The position numbers and the translations under genes are program-made. A model generated the notes under the pieces. That model saw nothing but the letters and a program-made list of their open reading frames with translations, was not told the DNA's origin and ran no database searches. A stretch of 64,000 nucleotides of DNA, from assembly GCF_900770955.1 (NCBI RefSeq), contig NZ_CAAGLX010000011.1, forward strand, positions 1 through 64,000, read 5' to 3'. The stretch is from an uncultured Phascolarctobacterium sp. Lineage in GTDB: Bacteria > Bacillota > Negativicutes > Acidaminococcales > Acidaminococcaceae. Below are positions 14,505 through 22,874 of the stretch, in pieces; position 1 is the first letter of the stretch, and each line of letters begins with the position of its first letter.

Positions 14505-17500
14505 ATGGAAAATGAAATGACAATTCAGGCTAAGGCCATTAATTTATTCAAGTATTTGCAAGCTATGCAGGAAAAGCAGGACAGCATAGTTTTTGATTAT
14601 ACAAAACACAAGTGGAATTATTTTATCAAAGATTTACCCGACGATCCGGAAAATATAGATTTTCATTATTGTGACTATGTTAAATATGATGATTATAGTG
14701 CCTTAGAAGATATTCCCTATATTTTAAAAGTGCATAATCCGGATTTTGATGCCTGCCCTACGCCTAGCGATAGCCTTAGGCCTTGGCTGCAGGAGGATTG
14801 GAATGATTTTCATGTAGAGAAACCGAAAGTTAGAGAACGGATACCTGTGCCTGGAAGTAAGCCAGTTATATATAAGGAGTTTAGACTTGTCTTTGATTCT
14901 CAGGTTATGTATGACCGGTGGCTAGAAAAACGCGATTCGTGGCGTTCAAGACAATTATTGATTGAGAAAACAAAGAATTTATTTGCTGAGCTATTTATGC
15001 ATAGACAGAGACTTATCAAAGAAGATGGGGATTGGGAATTTCTTATTGCTAATGGCGTTTTTCAGGTAAAAGAAGATTCATCAATTAGCCATCCGATTTT
15101 GTTGAAACGAGTTGATATTGAATTTGATACTGAGCGTAATGATATTTATGTTAGGGATGTAGATGTAAATAGCAGCTTTTATGTAGAATTATTCAACGGT
15201 ATTGCTGAGGTTGATAAAGTCGCTGTTCAAGAAGCCGATGCTCAAAATAGCAGAGAACAATATTATCCCTTTGATAGAAATGCGACAAAAGCTTTTTTTG
15301 AGCGAGTAGTACATTCCGTATCACATAAAGGTAAGTATTTCCCTAATATGGAATTAGCAAATTTAAACAATGATGCTGCCTTTAAAGTATCCTGGGAACC
15401 CATGATTATTCTTAGGCAGCGTCCTAACGGTATGGCAAAGATGATTAATAAGATTATCGAAAAGATAGGGGATACGGGAGAAGTACCACAGCATCTTATT
15501 AATATTCTACAGCCAGGGAATAATTTTGTGGAGAATAGTGATTATACACAAGAAAGTATGGAAGAAAAGCTTGCTGCAGTTGGCGGTGAAGCTATAGATA
15601 TTTTATTACCAAAAGAAGCAAATCAGGAACAATTGGATATTGCGAAAACGATAGAAGTTAATGATGCTGTTGTTGTGCAAGGCCCTCCCGGTACTGGCAA
15701 AACGCATACTATCGCTAACTTGCTTGGGCATTTTTTATCTCAGGGAAAAAGAGTGCTTGTAACTAGTCATACAAATAAAGCATTAAAGGTGCTAAAAGAT
15801 AAGGTTGCAGCTGAATTACAACCATTGTGTGTTTCTGTGACTGATGATTCACGAAAAGATATTGAAAGTTCTATTGCGGCGATTGCTAATTTTTCAGAGA
15901 TGCCGGCAAAATTAGAAAAAGAGATTGAAGAGTGCAGGACTAAGCGTAAGAGCATTATTGAGCAGTTGAAAGAAACTCGTAAAAAGCTTTTGCAAATTCG
16001 TAACCAGCAATGCAATACAATTACTCTTAATGGAGAAGCGTTTTCGCCTATCGATGCTGCGAAGTTTTTAAAAGATAATAGAACTAAGCTAGGTGATATA
16101 ATTCCTGGTAACGTTTATGCTTGTGATGCACTGCCTGTTTCTTATGAAGCTTTGGTTGATTTATATGGCAGCAATCAAAGTGTAAGTGTAGATGATGAAC
16201 AGCAATTAGCTTGTAACTTGCCCTCTGTTGAAGATATTTGGCCGATGGATGATTTTGCGCAAGTAGTTGAACTTTATAATTATAATAAAAATATCATTGA
16301 TGCTCTTGAAAATCAAAATAAATGGAAGTTTATAGCTGAAGATGATACTGCAAATTTTCTAGCTGTAGATGGCGTAAAAATTCCCTTTGATCAAGGGGTA
16401 CAAGAAAAATTGGTGACTGCCAGAGCAGCTGTTGATGTAATTAAAAATTATGAGGAATGGGAATTACGGATTATTGCAGATGGCACTAATCCTATTCATA
16501 ATGATAATTGGCGGAAACTGGTAGCAGCAATAAATATTGCTTATGAGCAATATTCAAAGTATCAAAGACTTAGCTTTGGTAAAGAGGTAAATTTTAGCAG
16601 CTTTGAAGAGGTTAAACAGCATGTTCAGGATTATAAGAAATTAGTTCAGTCCGATGGCAAGATTGGCTTTATGCAGGGGCTGCTTAATGGTAGCTTGAAG
16701 AAAGCTAAGCAATGCATTTTAATTAATGATGCTGAAATTGCCTCCGGTAAGGATGCAGAGCTGGTTTTGGAGTATATTGCATTTAAAAAATTAGAAACCA
16801 CATGTAAAATAGCTTGGAGAAGTTTATTTGGCAATGGTGTTATAGCGTATAGTGATATAGAACAAGCTCATAAATATGCTAAATCAGTATCAGGATTGCT
16901 TAGCTGGCAAAATGGGGCTTATTCTAGTATTCTGTATAAAATTAATGCTTGTGGAATAGCGGTAGATAAATTGTGCCCCAATAATGAACTGGTTACCGAG
17001 CTTGAGAATTTAAGAGCATCACTTGCGTTCAGCAAGAATATGGTGCCACAGCTGGTAGACGGCATGCTTGCATTTATGGAAATGCGCAGTCAGGAAAAGC
17101 TGCTAGAAAAATATTATCAGCAGATGAGCGGAGGTACGCTGACAAATTCTACGGCTTGTATGGATATTGCCAGAGCTATTAAAAGAAAAGATATTGAAGG
17201 TTATAAAAAGGCTAGGAATACATTATTTGCTTTGATTGGTAAATATTCTTTACAAAATAGACGCTATGAAACTTTAGCGAAGATTAATAGATATGCGCCT
17301 GAATGGGCTAATGCTATTAAAAATCGTCAAGGTATTCATGGTAGTTTTACTGTGCCTGAAAATATTACTGATGCTTGGAAATGGAAGCAGTTTGAACGTA
17401 TTGTGAACGAAATTAACAGCTGTGATTATAATACTTTGCAAAATAACTCTATGAGATTAGCGAAGGATTATCATAAGGCTACAGCTGAGTTGGCAGCAGC

Positions 17501-17759
17501 TAAAGCTTGGTACGAATTACAGAAGCGTAATTCCCAAAACGGTGCAATGCAAAGCGCCCTAAGAGGCTGGGTTCAACTGGTTCGAAAATTAGGTAAAGGA
17601 ACTGGTAAATATGCAGAGTTCTATAGGCAAGAGATAAGAAAGCAGATGACTAAATGTCAGGATGCGGTTCCAGTATGGATTATGCCTGTGAGAAAGGTGT
17701 TAGAAACTTTTGATCCAGTAGCAATGCAGGTTCCGTTTGATATTGTTATTGTTGATTAG
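14505..17759 (+). CDS. N-terminal part of the helicase-nuclease: SF1 ATPase domain up to Walker B
   Basis: 1,084 residues from an ATG with AAGGGG 8 bases upstream. Residues 1-380 are a domain I do not recognise. Walker A GPPGTGKT is at residues 393-400 and motif Ia is VTSHTNKALKVL. A long insert rich in charged helices (from about residue 440) separates these from Walker B, which ends the fragment as DIVIVD. This is the UPF1/DNA2 (SF1B) helicase pattern with enlarged inserts. Alone it would lack motifs III-VI and the nuclease, so it cannot act as a helicase. A neighbouring PARG-like gene suggests a role in defence or nucleic-acid damage response (inference). Confidence 0.75.
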   Translation: MENEMTIQAKAINLFKYLQAMQEKQDSIVFDYTKHKWNYFIKDLPDDPENIDFHYCDYVKYDDYSALEDIPYILKVHNPDFDACPTPSDSLRPWLQEDWNDFHVEKPKVRERIPVPGSKPVIYKEFRLVFDSQVMYDRWLEKRDSWRSRQLLIEKTKNLFAELFMHRQRLIKEDGDWEFLIANGVFQVKEDSSISHPILLKRVDIEFDTERNDIYVRDVDVNSSFYVELFNGIAEVDKVAVQEADAQNSREQYYPFDRNATKAFFERVVHSVSHKGKYFPNMELANLNNDAAFKVSWEPMIILRQRPNGMAKMINKIIEKIGDTGEVPQHLINILQPGNNFVENSDYTQESMEEKLAAVGGEAIDILLPKEANQEQLDIAKTIEVNDAVVVQGPPGTGKTHTIANLLGHFLSQGKRVLVTSHTNKALKVLKDKVAAELQPLCVSVTDDSRKDIESSIAAIANFSEMPAKLEKEIEECRTKRKSIIEQLKETRKKLLQIRNQQCNTITLNGEAFSPIDAAKFLKDNRTKLGDIIPGNVYACDALPVSYEALVDLYGSNQSVSVDDEQQLACNLPSVEDIWPMDDFAQVVELYNYNKNIIDALENQNKWKFIAEDDTANFLAVDGVKIPFDQGVQEKLVTARAAVDVIKNYEEWELRIIADGTNPIHNDNWRKLVAAINIAYEQYSKYQRLSFGKEVNFSSFEEVKQHVQDYKKLVQSDGKIGFMQGLLNGSLKKAKQCILINDAEIASGKDAELVLEYIAFKKLETTCKIAWRSLFGNGVIAYSDIEQAHKYAKSVSGLLSWQNGAYSSILYKINACGIAVDKLCPNNELVTELENLRASLAFSKNMVPQLVDGMLAFMEMRSQEKLLEKYYQQMSGGTLTNSTACMDIARAIKRKDIEGYKKARNTLFALIGKYSLQNRRYETLAKINRYAPEWANAIKNRQGIHGSFTVPENITDAWKWKQFERIVNEINSCDYNTLQNNSMRLAKDYHKATAELAAAKAWYELQKRNSQNGAMQSALRGWVQLVRKLGKGTGKYAEFYRQEIRKQMTKCQDAVPVWIMPVRKVLETFDPVAMQVPFDIVIVD

Positions 17760-17774
17760 GCTAGTCAATCTGAT

Positions 17775-20132
17775 TTGACTTCGCTGGCAGTAACCTTTTT
17801 AGGAAAAAAAGTAATTATTGTCGGTGACGATAATCAAGTCAGTCCTTTAGCTGTTGGTACAGATTTAGCGCCTATTCAAGAGTTAGCAGATTTGTATATT
17901 TCTAGATGGATACCTAATCCGCAATTATATACACCTAGGGACTCCTTGTATTCTATTGGTTTTGCTTCCTATAAATCGAGAATGCTTTTGGAGCATTTCC
18001 GCTGCGTTCCTGAAATAATTGGCTATAGCAATTGGCTGTCTTATGACAATAAAATCAAACCGTTGCGAGAGGCTTCCAGCAGTAATTTATTGCCGGCAGT
18101 AGTTAATTATCGTGTAGATGGACATAGAGATGGGAAAAGAAAAATTAACCAGGTAGAAGCTAAGACTATAGTTGCATTAGTGCAATCGTGTATGGAGCAG
18201 CCTGAATATAGTGGAAAAACATTTGGTGTAATCTCTTTGTTGGGTAAAGAACAAGCGGAATATATCCAAAGGGAATTGTTTAATACTATAGGTAATATTG
18301 CTTATGAGCAACGCCAGATTATTTGTGGCGATTCTGCTAACTTCCAAGGCGATGAGCGTGATGTAATCTTCTTGAGTATGGTTGATAGCAATGAGGGCGA
18401 TGGTGTTTTACGTTTATTAAATGCTGATGCTAATGAAGATGCGTACAAAAAACGCTATAATGTTGCTGCCAGCAGAGCAAAAGACCAGCTATGGGTTATC
18501 AATTCTCTGGATGAAGAAAACAGTTTGCAGGCTAGCGATTTAAGACGTAGTTTATTAAGTTATGCCAAAAATCCACAGGATTATCAGCAGACTATTATTC
18601 AAATTGAAGAGCAATCAGAATCTCCTTTCGAGGAAGAGGTAGCAAAAGGGTTGGTAAGTAAAGGATTTCATATTGTACAGCAGTGGGAAGTCGGTGCATA
18701 CAGAATAGATATGGTCGCTGTTTATAAGAATCATAAAATTGCAATTGAGTGTGATGGTGAACGCTATCATAGTGGAGAGGATAAGATTCTTGAGGATATG
18801 CAGCGTCAGACGATTTTGGAACGTCTTGGTTGGAAGTTCATTCGTATACGTGGTAGTGAGTATTTTACTGATCCGGAAAATACGCTTAACCGAGTTGCTG
18901 AATTGTTGTTGCGTTATGGAATTGAGCATGAGGATAACTTCACTTGTACGCCTGTTAATCGTGAGACGAAGCTGTTGCAGCGTGTTAAGCAAAGAGCTGC
19001 TGAAATAATGCGTGGAGAAGAGCCGCCGACGCCACCAGAGCCAGATCCGCGAACAATCGAGTATCTCAAAAAAACAAAAGAAGCCATAGGAGAGATATGC
19101 CAATATTGTAATCAAACTAAAATAATTGCAGAAACTGTTGCAGTAAAAGCTAAAACTTTGTTGCATAAAGTTAACAGTGAAAAAGCAAAGCTAGAAGAAG
19201 TATCTAGAGATGCAAAAACTATTGTTGCTAAAGTTGAAAGTCTGCTGAAGTCTGTTACAGAAAGAAATAAAGAGAGTGAATATCGAGTTGTTTCTGCAAA
19301 AGTGAAAGAAATAACTAATGTTGTGGGTATTAAAGTAAAAATGATAGCGGAGGAGGAAAAATGTCTTGATGCTCAAGTAAAGGTCGTTAGTAAAGCAACT
19401 TTAGACATGGATAATATTTACGATGATATAAAGAGTTTTGCTCATAAGTTTAATTTAGCAGTTGAAAATAAAAACATCGATGAATGCAAAAAAATATTTA
19501 AAAATGTAAACGAGGCTGTAGAAATAGCTAAAAAAACTGTTTCTGATGCTAATAATGCTCAATCTGATCTGAAAAAGAAGAACTTAAAATTTGTTGAGTT
19601 TATACGTGAAAATAGAAAGTTCATTGATGATGCGAAGAAGAATATTGCTTCAGCTAAAAATGTTATAGATGGCGTAAAGATTCGTCCGAATCTAGTAGAA
19701 TTGCTAAATTTACTAGATCGAAAAAATGTTAAATATAAAGATAATCGTTATAAAGGAGGAGACTTTTTGTTAATTGGCGGAGGTGAATTGAGCAATGTAG
19801 TTTCAAAAGCTGCCGAATTGGGTTTTATATTTAGCTTGCATGAAAAAGATAATGCCTGGTATCTTGAAGGTACGAAAAAAACAAAAAAAGGAAATATAAA
19901 AAGGCCTACAGTAGTAGAACAATCAGTGAACAAAGACGCCATAATAAATCTTTTGAAAGAAAGCCGTGTTGCATATATAGACAAACGTCAAGAAAATGGT
20001 AATTTATGGATTATTGGTGGTCAAGAGTTAAAAGGTATTGTAGAAATAGCTAAAACAATGGGTGTTTATTTTCAGTTTAAGCCTGAGGGCGGAAAAATTA
20101 GTAAGCATAAACCTGCGTGGTGGGCTAAATAA
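17775..20132 (+). CDS. C-terminal part of the helicase-nuclease: helicase motifs, DUF559/Vsr-like nuclease, coiled coil, tandem repeats
   Basis: Open from just after the amber codon. A TTG at 17775 could start it but has no clear ribosome-binding site. It carries motif III (VGDDNQVSP), EHFRCVPEI, FQGDERDVIFLSM and the arginine-finger motif NVAASRAKDQL. A PD-(D/E)xK nuclease of DUF559/Vsr type follows (YRIDMVAVYKNHKIAIECDG, then ERYHSGEDK; bases 18620-18900). A long coiled coil runs from about 19060 to 19680. Two related modules of about 60 residues close the protein (19684-19870 and 19930-20128), each with an I-GG-EL core, the second ending HKPAWW. In the intact protein these would give DNA cutting and probably target recognition. 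Confidence 0.7.
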   Translation: MTSLAVTFLGKKVIIVGDDNQVSPLAVGTDLAPIQELADLYISRWIPNPQLYTPRDSLYSIGFASYKSRMLLEHFRCVPEIIGYSNWLSYDNKIKPLREASSSNLLPAVVNYRVDGHRDGKRKINQVEAKTIVALVQSCMEQPEYSGKTFGVISLLGKEQAEYIQRELFNTIGNIAYEQRQIICGDSANFQGDERDVIFLSMVDSNEGDGVLRLLNADANEDAYKKRYNVAASRAKDQLWVINSLDEENSLQASDLRRSLLSYAKNPQDYQQTIIQIEEQSESPFEEEVAKGLVSKGFHIVQQWEVGAYRIDMVAVYKNHKIAIECDGERYHSGEDKILEDMQRQTILERLGWKFIRIRGSEYFTDPENTLNRVAELLLRYGIEHEDNFTCTPVNRETKLLQRVKQRAAEIMRGEEPPTPPEPDPRTIEYLKKTKEAIGEICQYCNQTKIIAETVAVKAKTLLHKVNSEKAKLEEVSRDAKTIVAKVESLLKSVTERNKESEYRVVSAKVKEITNVVGIKVKMIAEEEKCLDAQVKVVSKATLDMDNIYDDIKSFAHKFNLAVENKNIDECKKIFKNVNEAVEIAKKTVSDANNAQSDLKKKNLKFVEFIRENRKFIDDAKKNIASAKNVIDGVKIRPNLVELLNLLDRKNVKYKDNRYKGGDFLLIGGGELSNVVSKAAELGFIFSLHEKDNAWYLEGTKKTKKGNIKRPTVVEQSVNKDAIINLLKESRVAYIDKRQENGNLWIIGGQELKGIVEIAKTMGVYFQFKPEGGKISKHKPAWWAK

Positions 20133-20158
20133 CATATAATTTTAGGAGGATGAATAAA

Positions 20159-21169
20159 ATGGATTACGCACTTATGCAAGTAGCAGATGAAACGCAGGAG
20201 ATTACACGCTTAGAAAAGTATAATTTGAATGGGCAATTCGTTTCGTTAGTAAAACGTAATTCTCGGCCATTTACTGATGTGGAGTTGTTTTCTCCTGTTG
20301 ATCTGGAAAAACTCTATACTGGGCTTTATTCTCCAAACTTTCGCCAGCAGCAGGATCAGTATGCTAAAATTACTGTAGTTGAAAAAGATTCTTTTGAAGC
20401 TGCAAAAGGGATAGATAATCCGTTGGTTATGAATTTCGCTTCTGCTACGCATAAAGGCGGCGGTTTTTTAACCGGTGCGCACGCACAGGAAGAATCATTG
20501 TGCCGTTGCAGCACGCTTTATGCTTCTCTGACAGCGGAAGCTGCGCAATGTTATTATGATTACAACAGAAGCCTAAATTCGCCGCTTTATTCCGATTATA
20601 TACTTCTTTCAAACAACGTTTGCGTATTTCGTGATGCGAGGTTGAATCTGTTGGAAGAAGCATATAATGTTGCTGTTGCGACCGTACCTGCGCCTAATTT
20701 GCGGATTATGAAGGTAAATAAACCTGACTTGACTTTAATGATGCTGAGAAGAATACGCTATTTCCTGTCTATGGCAGCAAAGAGAGGCTATAAAAATCTT
20801 ATTCTTGGTGCTTGGGGCTGTGGTGCTTTTCGTCATAATCCATATGATGTAGCGCAATATTTTCATAAGGTGCTTATTGACGAAGGCTTTGCAGTATTGT
20901 TTGATACAATTGTTTTTGCTATAGTAAAAAATCAGGATAATTTACAAGCTTTTCAAGAAGTGTTTTCCTGCGAAAACAATCAAGCCATACAAGAGCTGCG
21001 CAGAAAAGAAGATAGGGAAATCATGATGCATTTACGCAGTATAGAAGAAATAGTAAAAATGAAATGCAACAGATGCGATAATCTTTTGGGATGTCTTGGT
21101 TGTAATTTAAGAGAGTTACAGCAAGATATTGAGTATGCTAAGAAGCTGATGGGCTTTCAAAATGAGTAA
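20159..21169 (+). CDS. TIGR02452 family (microbial PARG-type) ADP-ribose glycohydrolase with C-terminal Cys4 knuckle
   Basis: 336 residues. The macrodomain-like PARG fold is shown by MNFASATHKGGGFLTGAHAQEE, written in parts: ADP-ribose loop HKGGG (residues 98-102), then the catalytic QEE (110-112), with LGAWGCGAFRHNP further on. The family removes ADP-ribose from proteins or nucleic acids. Residues 303-315 form a compact C-x2-C-x5-C-x2-C cluster, probably zinc-binding and perhaps nucleic-acid-contacting. AGGAGG is 9 bases before this ATG and touches the ATG at 20150, so 20159 is chosen. It starts 26 bp after the helicase-nuclease stop, so they form one operon. Similar AT-rich composition. Confidence 0.8.
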   Translation: MDYALMQVADETQEITRLEKYNLNGQFVSLVKRNSRPFTDVELFSPVDLEKLYTGLYSPNFRQQQDQYAKITVVEKDSFEAAKGIDNPLVMNFASATHKGGGFLTGAHAQEESLCRCSTLYASLTAEAAQCYYDYNRSLNSPLYSDYILLSNNVCVFRDARLNLLEEAYNVAVATVPAPNLRIMKVNKPDLTLMMLRRIRYFLSMAAKRGYKNLILGAWGCGAFRHNPYDVAQYFHKVLIDEGFAVLFDTIVFAIVKNQDNLQAFQEVFSCENNQAIQELRRKEDREIMMHLRSIEEIVKMKCNRCDNLLGCLGCNLRELQQDIEYAKKLMGFQNE

Positions 21170-21220
21170 ATTCAATTTTACTTTTCTTGAAAATATATAA
21201 AAATTATACTCAAATTTAAG

Positions 21221-21295
21221 ACAGCTTTATTAAGACTCAAAGTCCCACAGGGAAGTAGCCCCTGATGGCTTTAAGCTTGATGAAGCTGTTTTTCT
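21221..21295 (+). terminator. Structured terminator after the PARG gene
   Basis: Outer stem ACAGCTTTATTAAG (21221-21234) / CTTGATGAAGCTGT (21276-21289) pairs over 14 positions if two G-U pairs are allowed, followed by TTTTTCT. The 41-nt interior has its own pairing, including CCCACAGGG and AAAG with CTTT. The interior is more complex than a simple terminator and could be a sensor or small RNA. Confidence 0.65.
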
Positions 21296-21311
21296 ATTAT
21301 CCTCATGAAAT
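21272..21311. repeat. 40-bp direct repeat, left copy, flanking the DUF4143 gene
   Basis: Identical to 22716-22755 except for one base. It begins TAAGCTTGATGAAGCTG, spans the 3' arm and T-run of the terminator, and ends in TCCTCATGAAAT. Confidence 0.85.
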
Positions 21312-21372
21312 ATGCAGTAGTTGCATATTTTATCCTCATGAAATCTGCATCGATTGCATATTTCATGAGGAT
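21299..21372. repeat. Two palindromic ATCCTCATGAAAT units upstream of the DUF4143 gene
   Basis: Unit 1 starts at 21299. Unit 2 (21332-21372) has perfect 13-bp arms ATCCTCATGAAAT / ATTTCATGAGGAT around a near-palindromic centre. A third unit lies downstream of the gene (22743-22783). No T-run follows, so operators or recombination sites are as likely as terminators. Confidence 0.75.
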
Positions 21373-21416
21373 ATGCTAGAGTGAGAGTAAGTTAGAGAGG
21401 GGAGTGAGCAATTAAA

Positions 21417-22718
21417 ATGTTACGCCGAAAAATTTATGATAAGCTCTTGGCATGGAAAAACAGCACAGGAAAAAAAGACGCTATTTTATTACGTGGTGTT
21501 AGGCAGTGTGGTAAAACATATATTGTCAGAGAGTTTGGTAAGCGTGAATATAAAAATTTTATAGAGATAAATTTTATTGAGCGACCTGATATGCAGGCTG
21601 TTTTTTCCGGAAATCTTGATGTTGATAGCATGGTTCAGCAAATTAAACTTAGTATGCCGGGGTGTCAATTTATTCCTGGTGAAACGCTTTTATTTTTGGA
21701 TGAGGTTCAGGATGCACCTAACGCCAGAACTTCCTTGAAATTTTGGACGCAGGATGGACGTTTTGATTGCATTGCCTCCGGCTCATTGCTTGGTATAGAT
21801 TACAAAAATGAGGTTTCTATACCTGTAGGATATGAACAGCAGCTAATTATGCGTACTCTCGATTTTGAAGAGTTCCTTTGGGCGCTTGGTGTAGAAGTAA
21901 ATCTTAAAGAGATGCTGGCACCATACGTAGACGGAGTAAAACGAGTTCCGGAAGCTATGCATAATTCTTTAAATAAGTATCTGCAGGAATATATGGTAGT
22001 TGGTGGACTGCCTGAGGTAGTTGATACATATATTGCAACGAAAGATTTTTACCAAGTACATCTATTGCAGGAAAAAATTCTGCGTGATTATCAGGATGAT
22101 ATTGCTAAATACGCGCTGAATCAGGATAAAATTAAGACTAAGCAGTGTTTTCTGTCTATCCCTCGTCAGTTAAGCAAAGAAAACCACAAATTTCAGTATT
22201 CTGTTGTTGAGAAAAAGGCGACAGCAAGAAAATTTACCAGTAGCTTAGATTGGCTCCATAATGCCGGATTAATTGATTTTGCTTATAATGTGAATTCACC
22301 TTGGTTCCCATTGAAAGCGTATGTCAAGGAAGATCAATTTAGAGTTTATCTTTGCGACATAGGTCTTTTGGTAGCTATGTATGGCTATCAGTTGAAAATT
22401 GCTTTGCTGTCAGATGCGTTGGAAGGACCGGCGAAAGGTGGCATTTATGAAAGTCTTGTTGCCGATATTTTAGCAAAAAGGGGCGAAGAGCTTTATTACT
22501 ATAAAAAAGAGGATTCAACTTTAGAAATTGAATTTATCTTGGAACGCAATTGTAAGCTTGTGCCTGTAGAAGTGAAAGCCAGGAAGGGCTCGACACGTTC
22601 ATTATATGAGCTGCTTAAAATGGATAATATAGAAAGAGGTTATAAGCTCACAGCACAAAATACCGGTGTTGTTGAGAAAAAGATTACTTTACCTTTGTAC
22701 ATGGCTGCAATTATATAA
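21417..22718 (+). CDS. ATP-binding protein, AAA_14 plus DUF4143
   Basis: 433 residues. The N-terminal AAA domain has Walker A GVRQCGKT (27-34), with Cys where Val or Ile is usual, and Walker B LLFLDEVQ. The C-terminal DUF4143 domain carries a nuclease-like core (TLEIEFILER, LVPVEVKAR). Proteins of this family are abundant and patchily distributed; their function is unknown. The gene is AT-rich like the adjacent helicase-nuclease island. Its stop codon lies in the right-hand 40-bp direct repeat. Palindromes stand on both sides. These features suggest a mobile or recombining unit. GGGGAG precedes the ATG. Confidence 0.85.
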   Translation: MLRRKIYDKLLAWKNSTGKKDAILLRGVRQCGKTYIVREFGKREYKNFIEINFIERPDMQAVFSGNLDVDSMVQQIKLSMPGCQFIPGETLLFLDEVQDAPNARTSLKFWTQDGRFDCIASGSLLGIDYKNEVSIPVGYEQQLIMRTLDFEEFLWALGVEVNLKEMLAPYVDGVKRVPEAMHNSLNKYLQEYMVVGGLPEVVDTYIATKDFYQVHLLQEKILRDYQDDIAKYALNQDKIKTKQCFLSIPRQLSKENHKFQYSVVEKKATARKFTSSLDWLHNAGLIDFAYNVNSPWFPLKAYVKEDQFRVYLCDIGLLVAMYGYQLKIALLSDALEGPAKGGIYESLVADILAKRGEELYYYKKEDSTLEIEFILERNCKLVPVEVKARKGSTRSLYELLKMDNIERGYKLTAQNTGVVEKKITLPLYMAAII

Positions 22719-22783
22719 GCTTGATGAAGCTGTTTTTCTGTTATCCTCATGAAATCTGTACTGATTGCATATTTTATGAGGAT
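22716..22783. repeat. Right copy of the 40-bp direct repeat plus palindrome
   Basis: 22716-22755 repeats 21272-21311 with a single change. 22743-22783 is the third ATCCTCATGAAAT palindrome, with one G-T pair in its right arm. The TAA of the DUF4143 gene is the first codon of the repeat. Confidence 0.85.
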
Positions 22784-22874
22784 ATATTAAAATAGAGGTA
22801 AATATAATATGCAAGACACGTAAAATTGAATGTTAAAGTGTTTTAAATCTGAGTATTGAAGTGGAGAAGCATAA

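Larger units (their letters stand above)
14505..20132 (+). pseudogene. Giant SF1 helicase-nuclease gene interrupted by an in-frame amber codon
   Basis: One frame of about 1,875 codons is broken only by TAG at 17757-17759. Sequence on either side reads DIVIVD-stop-ASQ, and the helicase family has DEASQ at this place, so the stop replaces the Walker B catalytic glutamate (GAG to TAG). Helicase motifs continue without shift downstream. Overall order is N-terminal domain, UPF1/DNA2-type helicase with long helical inserts, DUF559/Vsr-like nuclease, coiled coil, and two C-terminal repeats. Base composition is clearly more AT-rich than the flanking genes, suggesting transfer. It could be a recent inactivation, a sequencing error, or a suppressed stop. 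The two parts are listed separately. Confidence 0.8.

Noticed and set aside
17757..17759. Recoding of UAG as pyrrolysine or another amino acid
   Set aside because: No pyrrolysine genes are in view and the family position is glutamate; a nonsense change or sequencing error is simpler.
21299..21372. Short CRISPR-like repeat array (two ATCCTCATGAAAT units)
   Set aside because: Only two adjacent units, palindromic, with spacer-like centres that are nearly the same. No cas genes.
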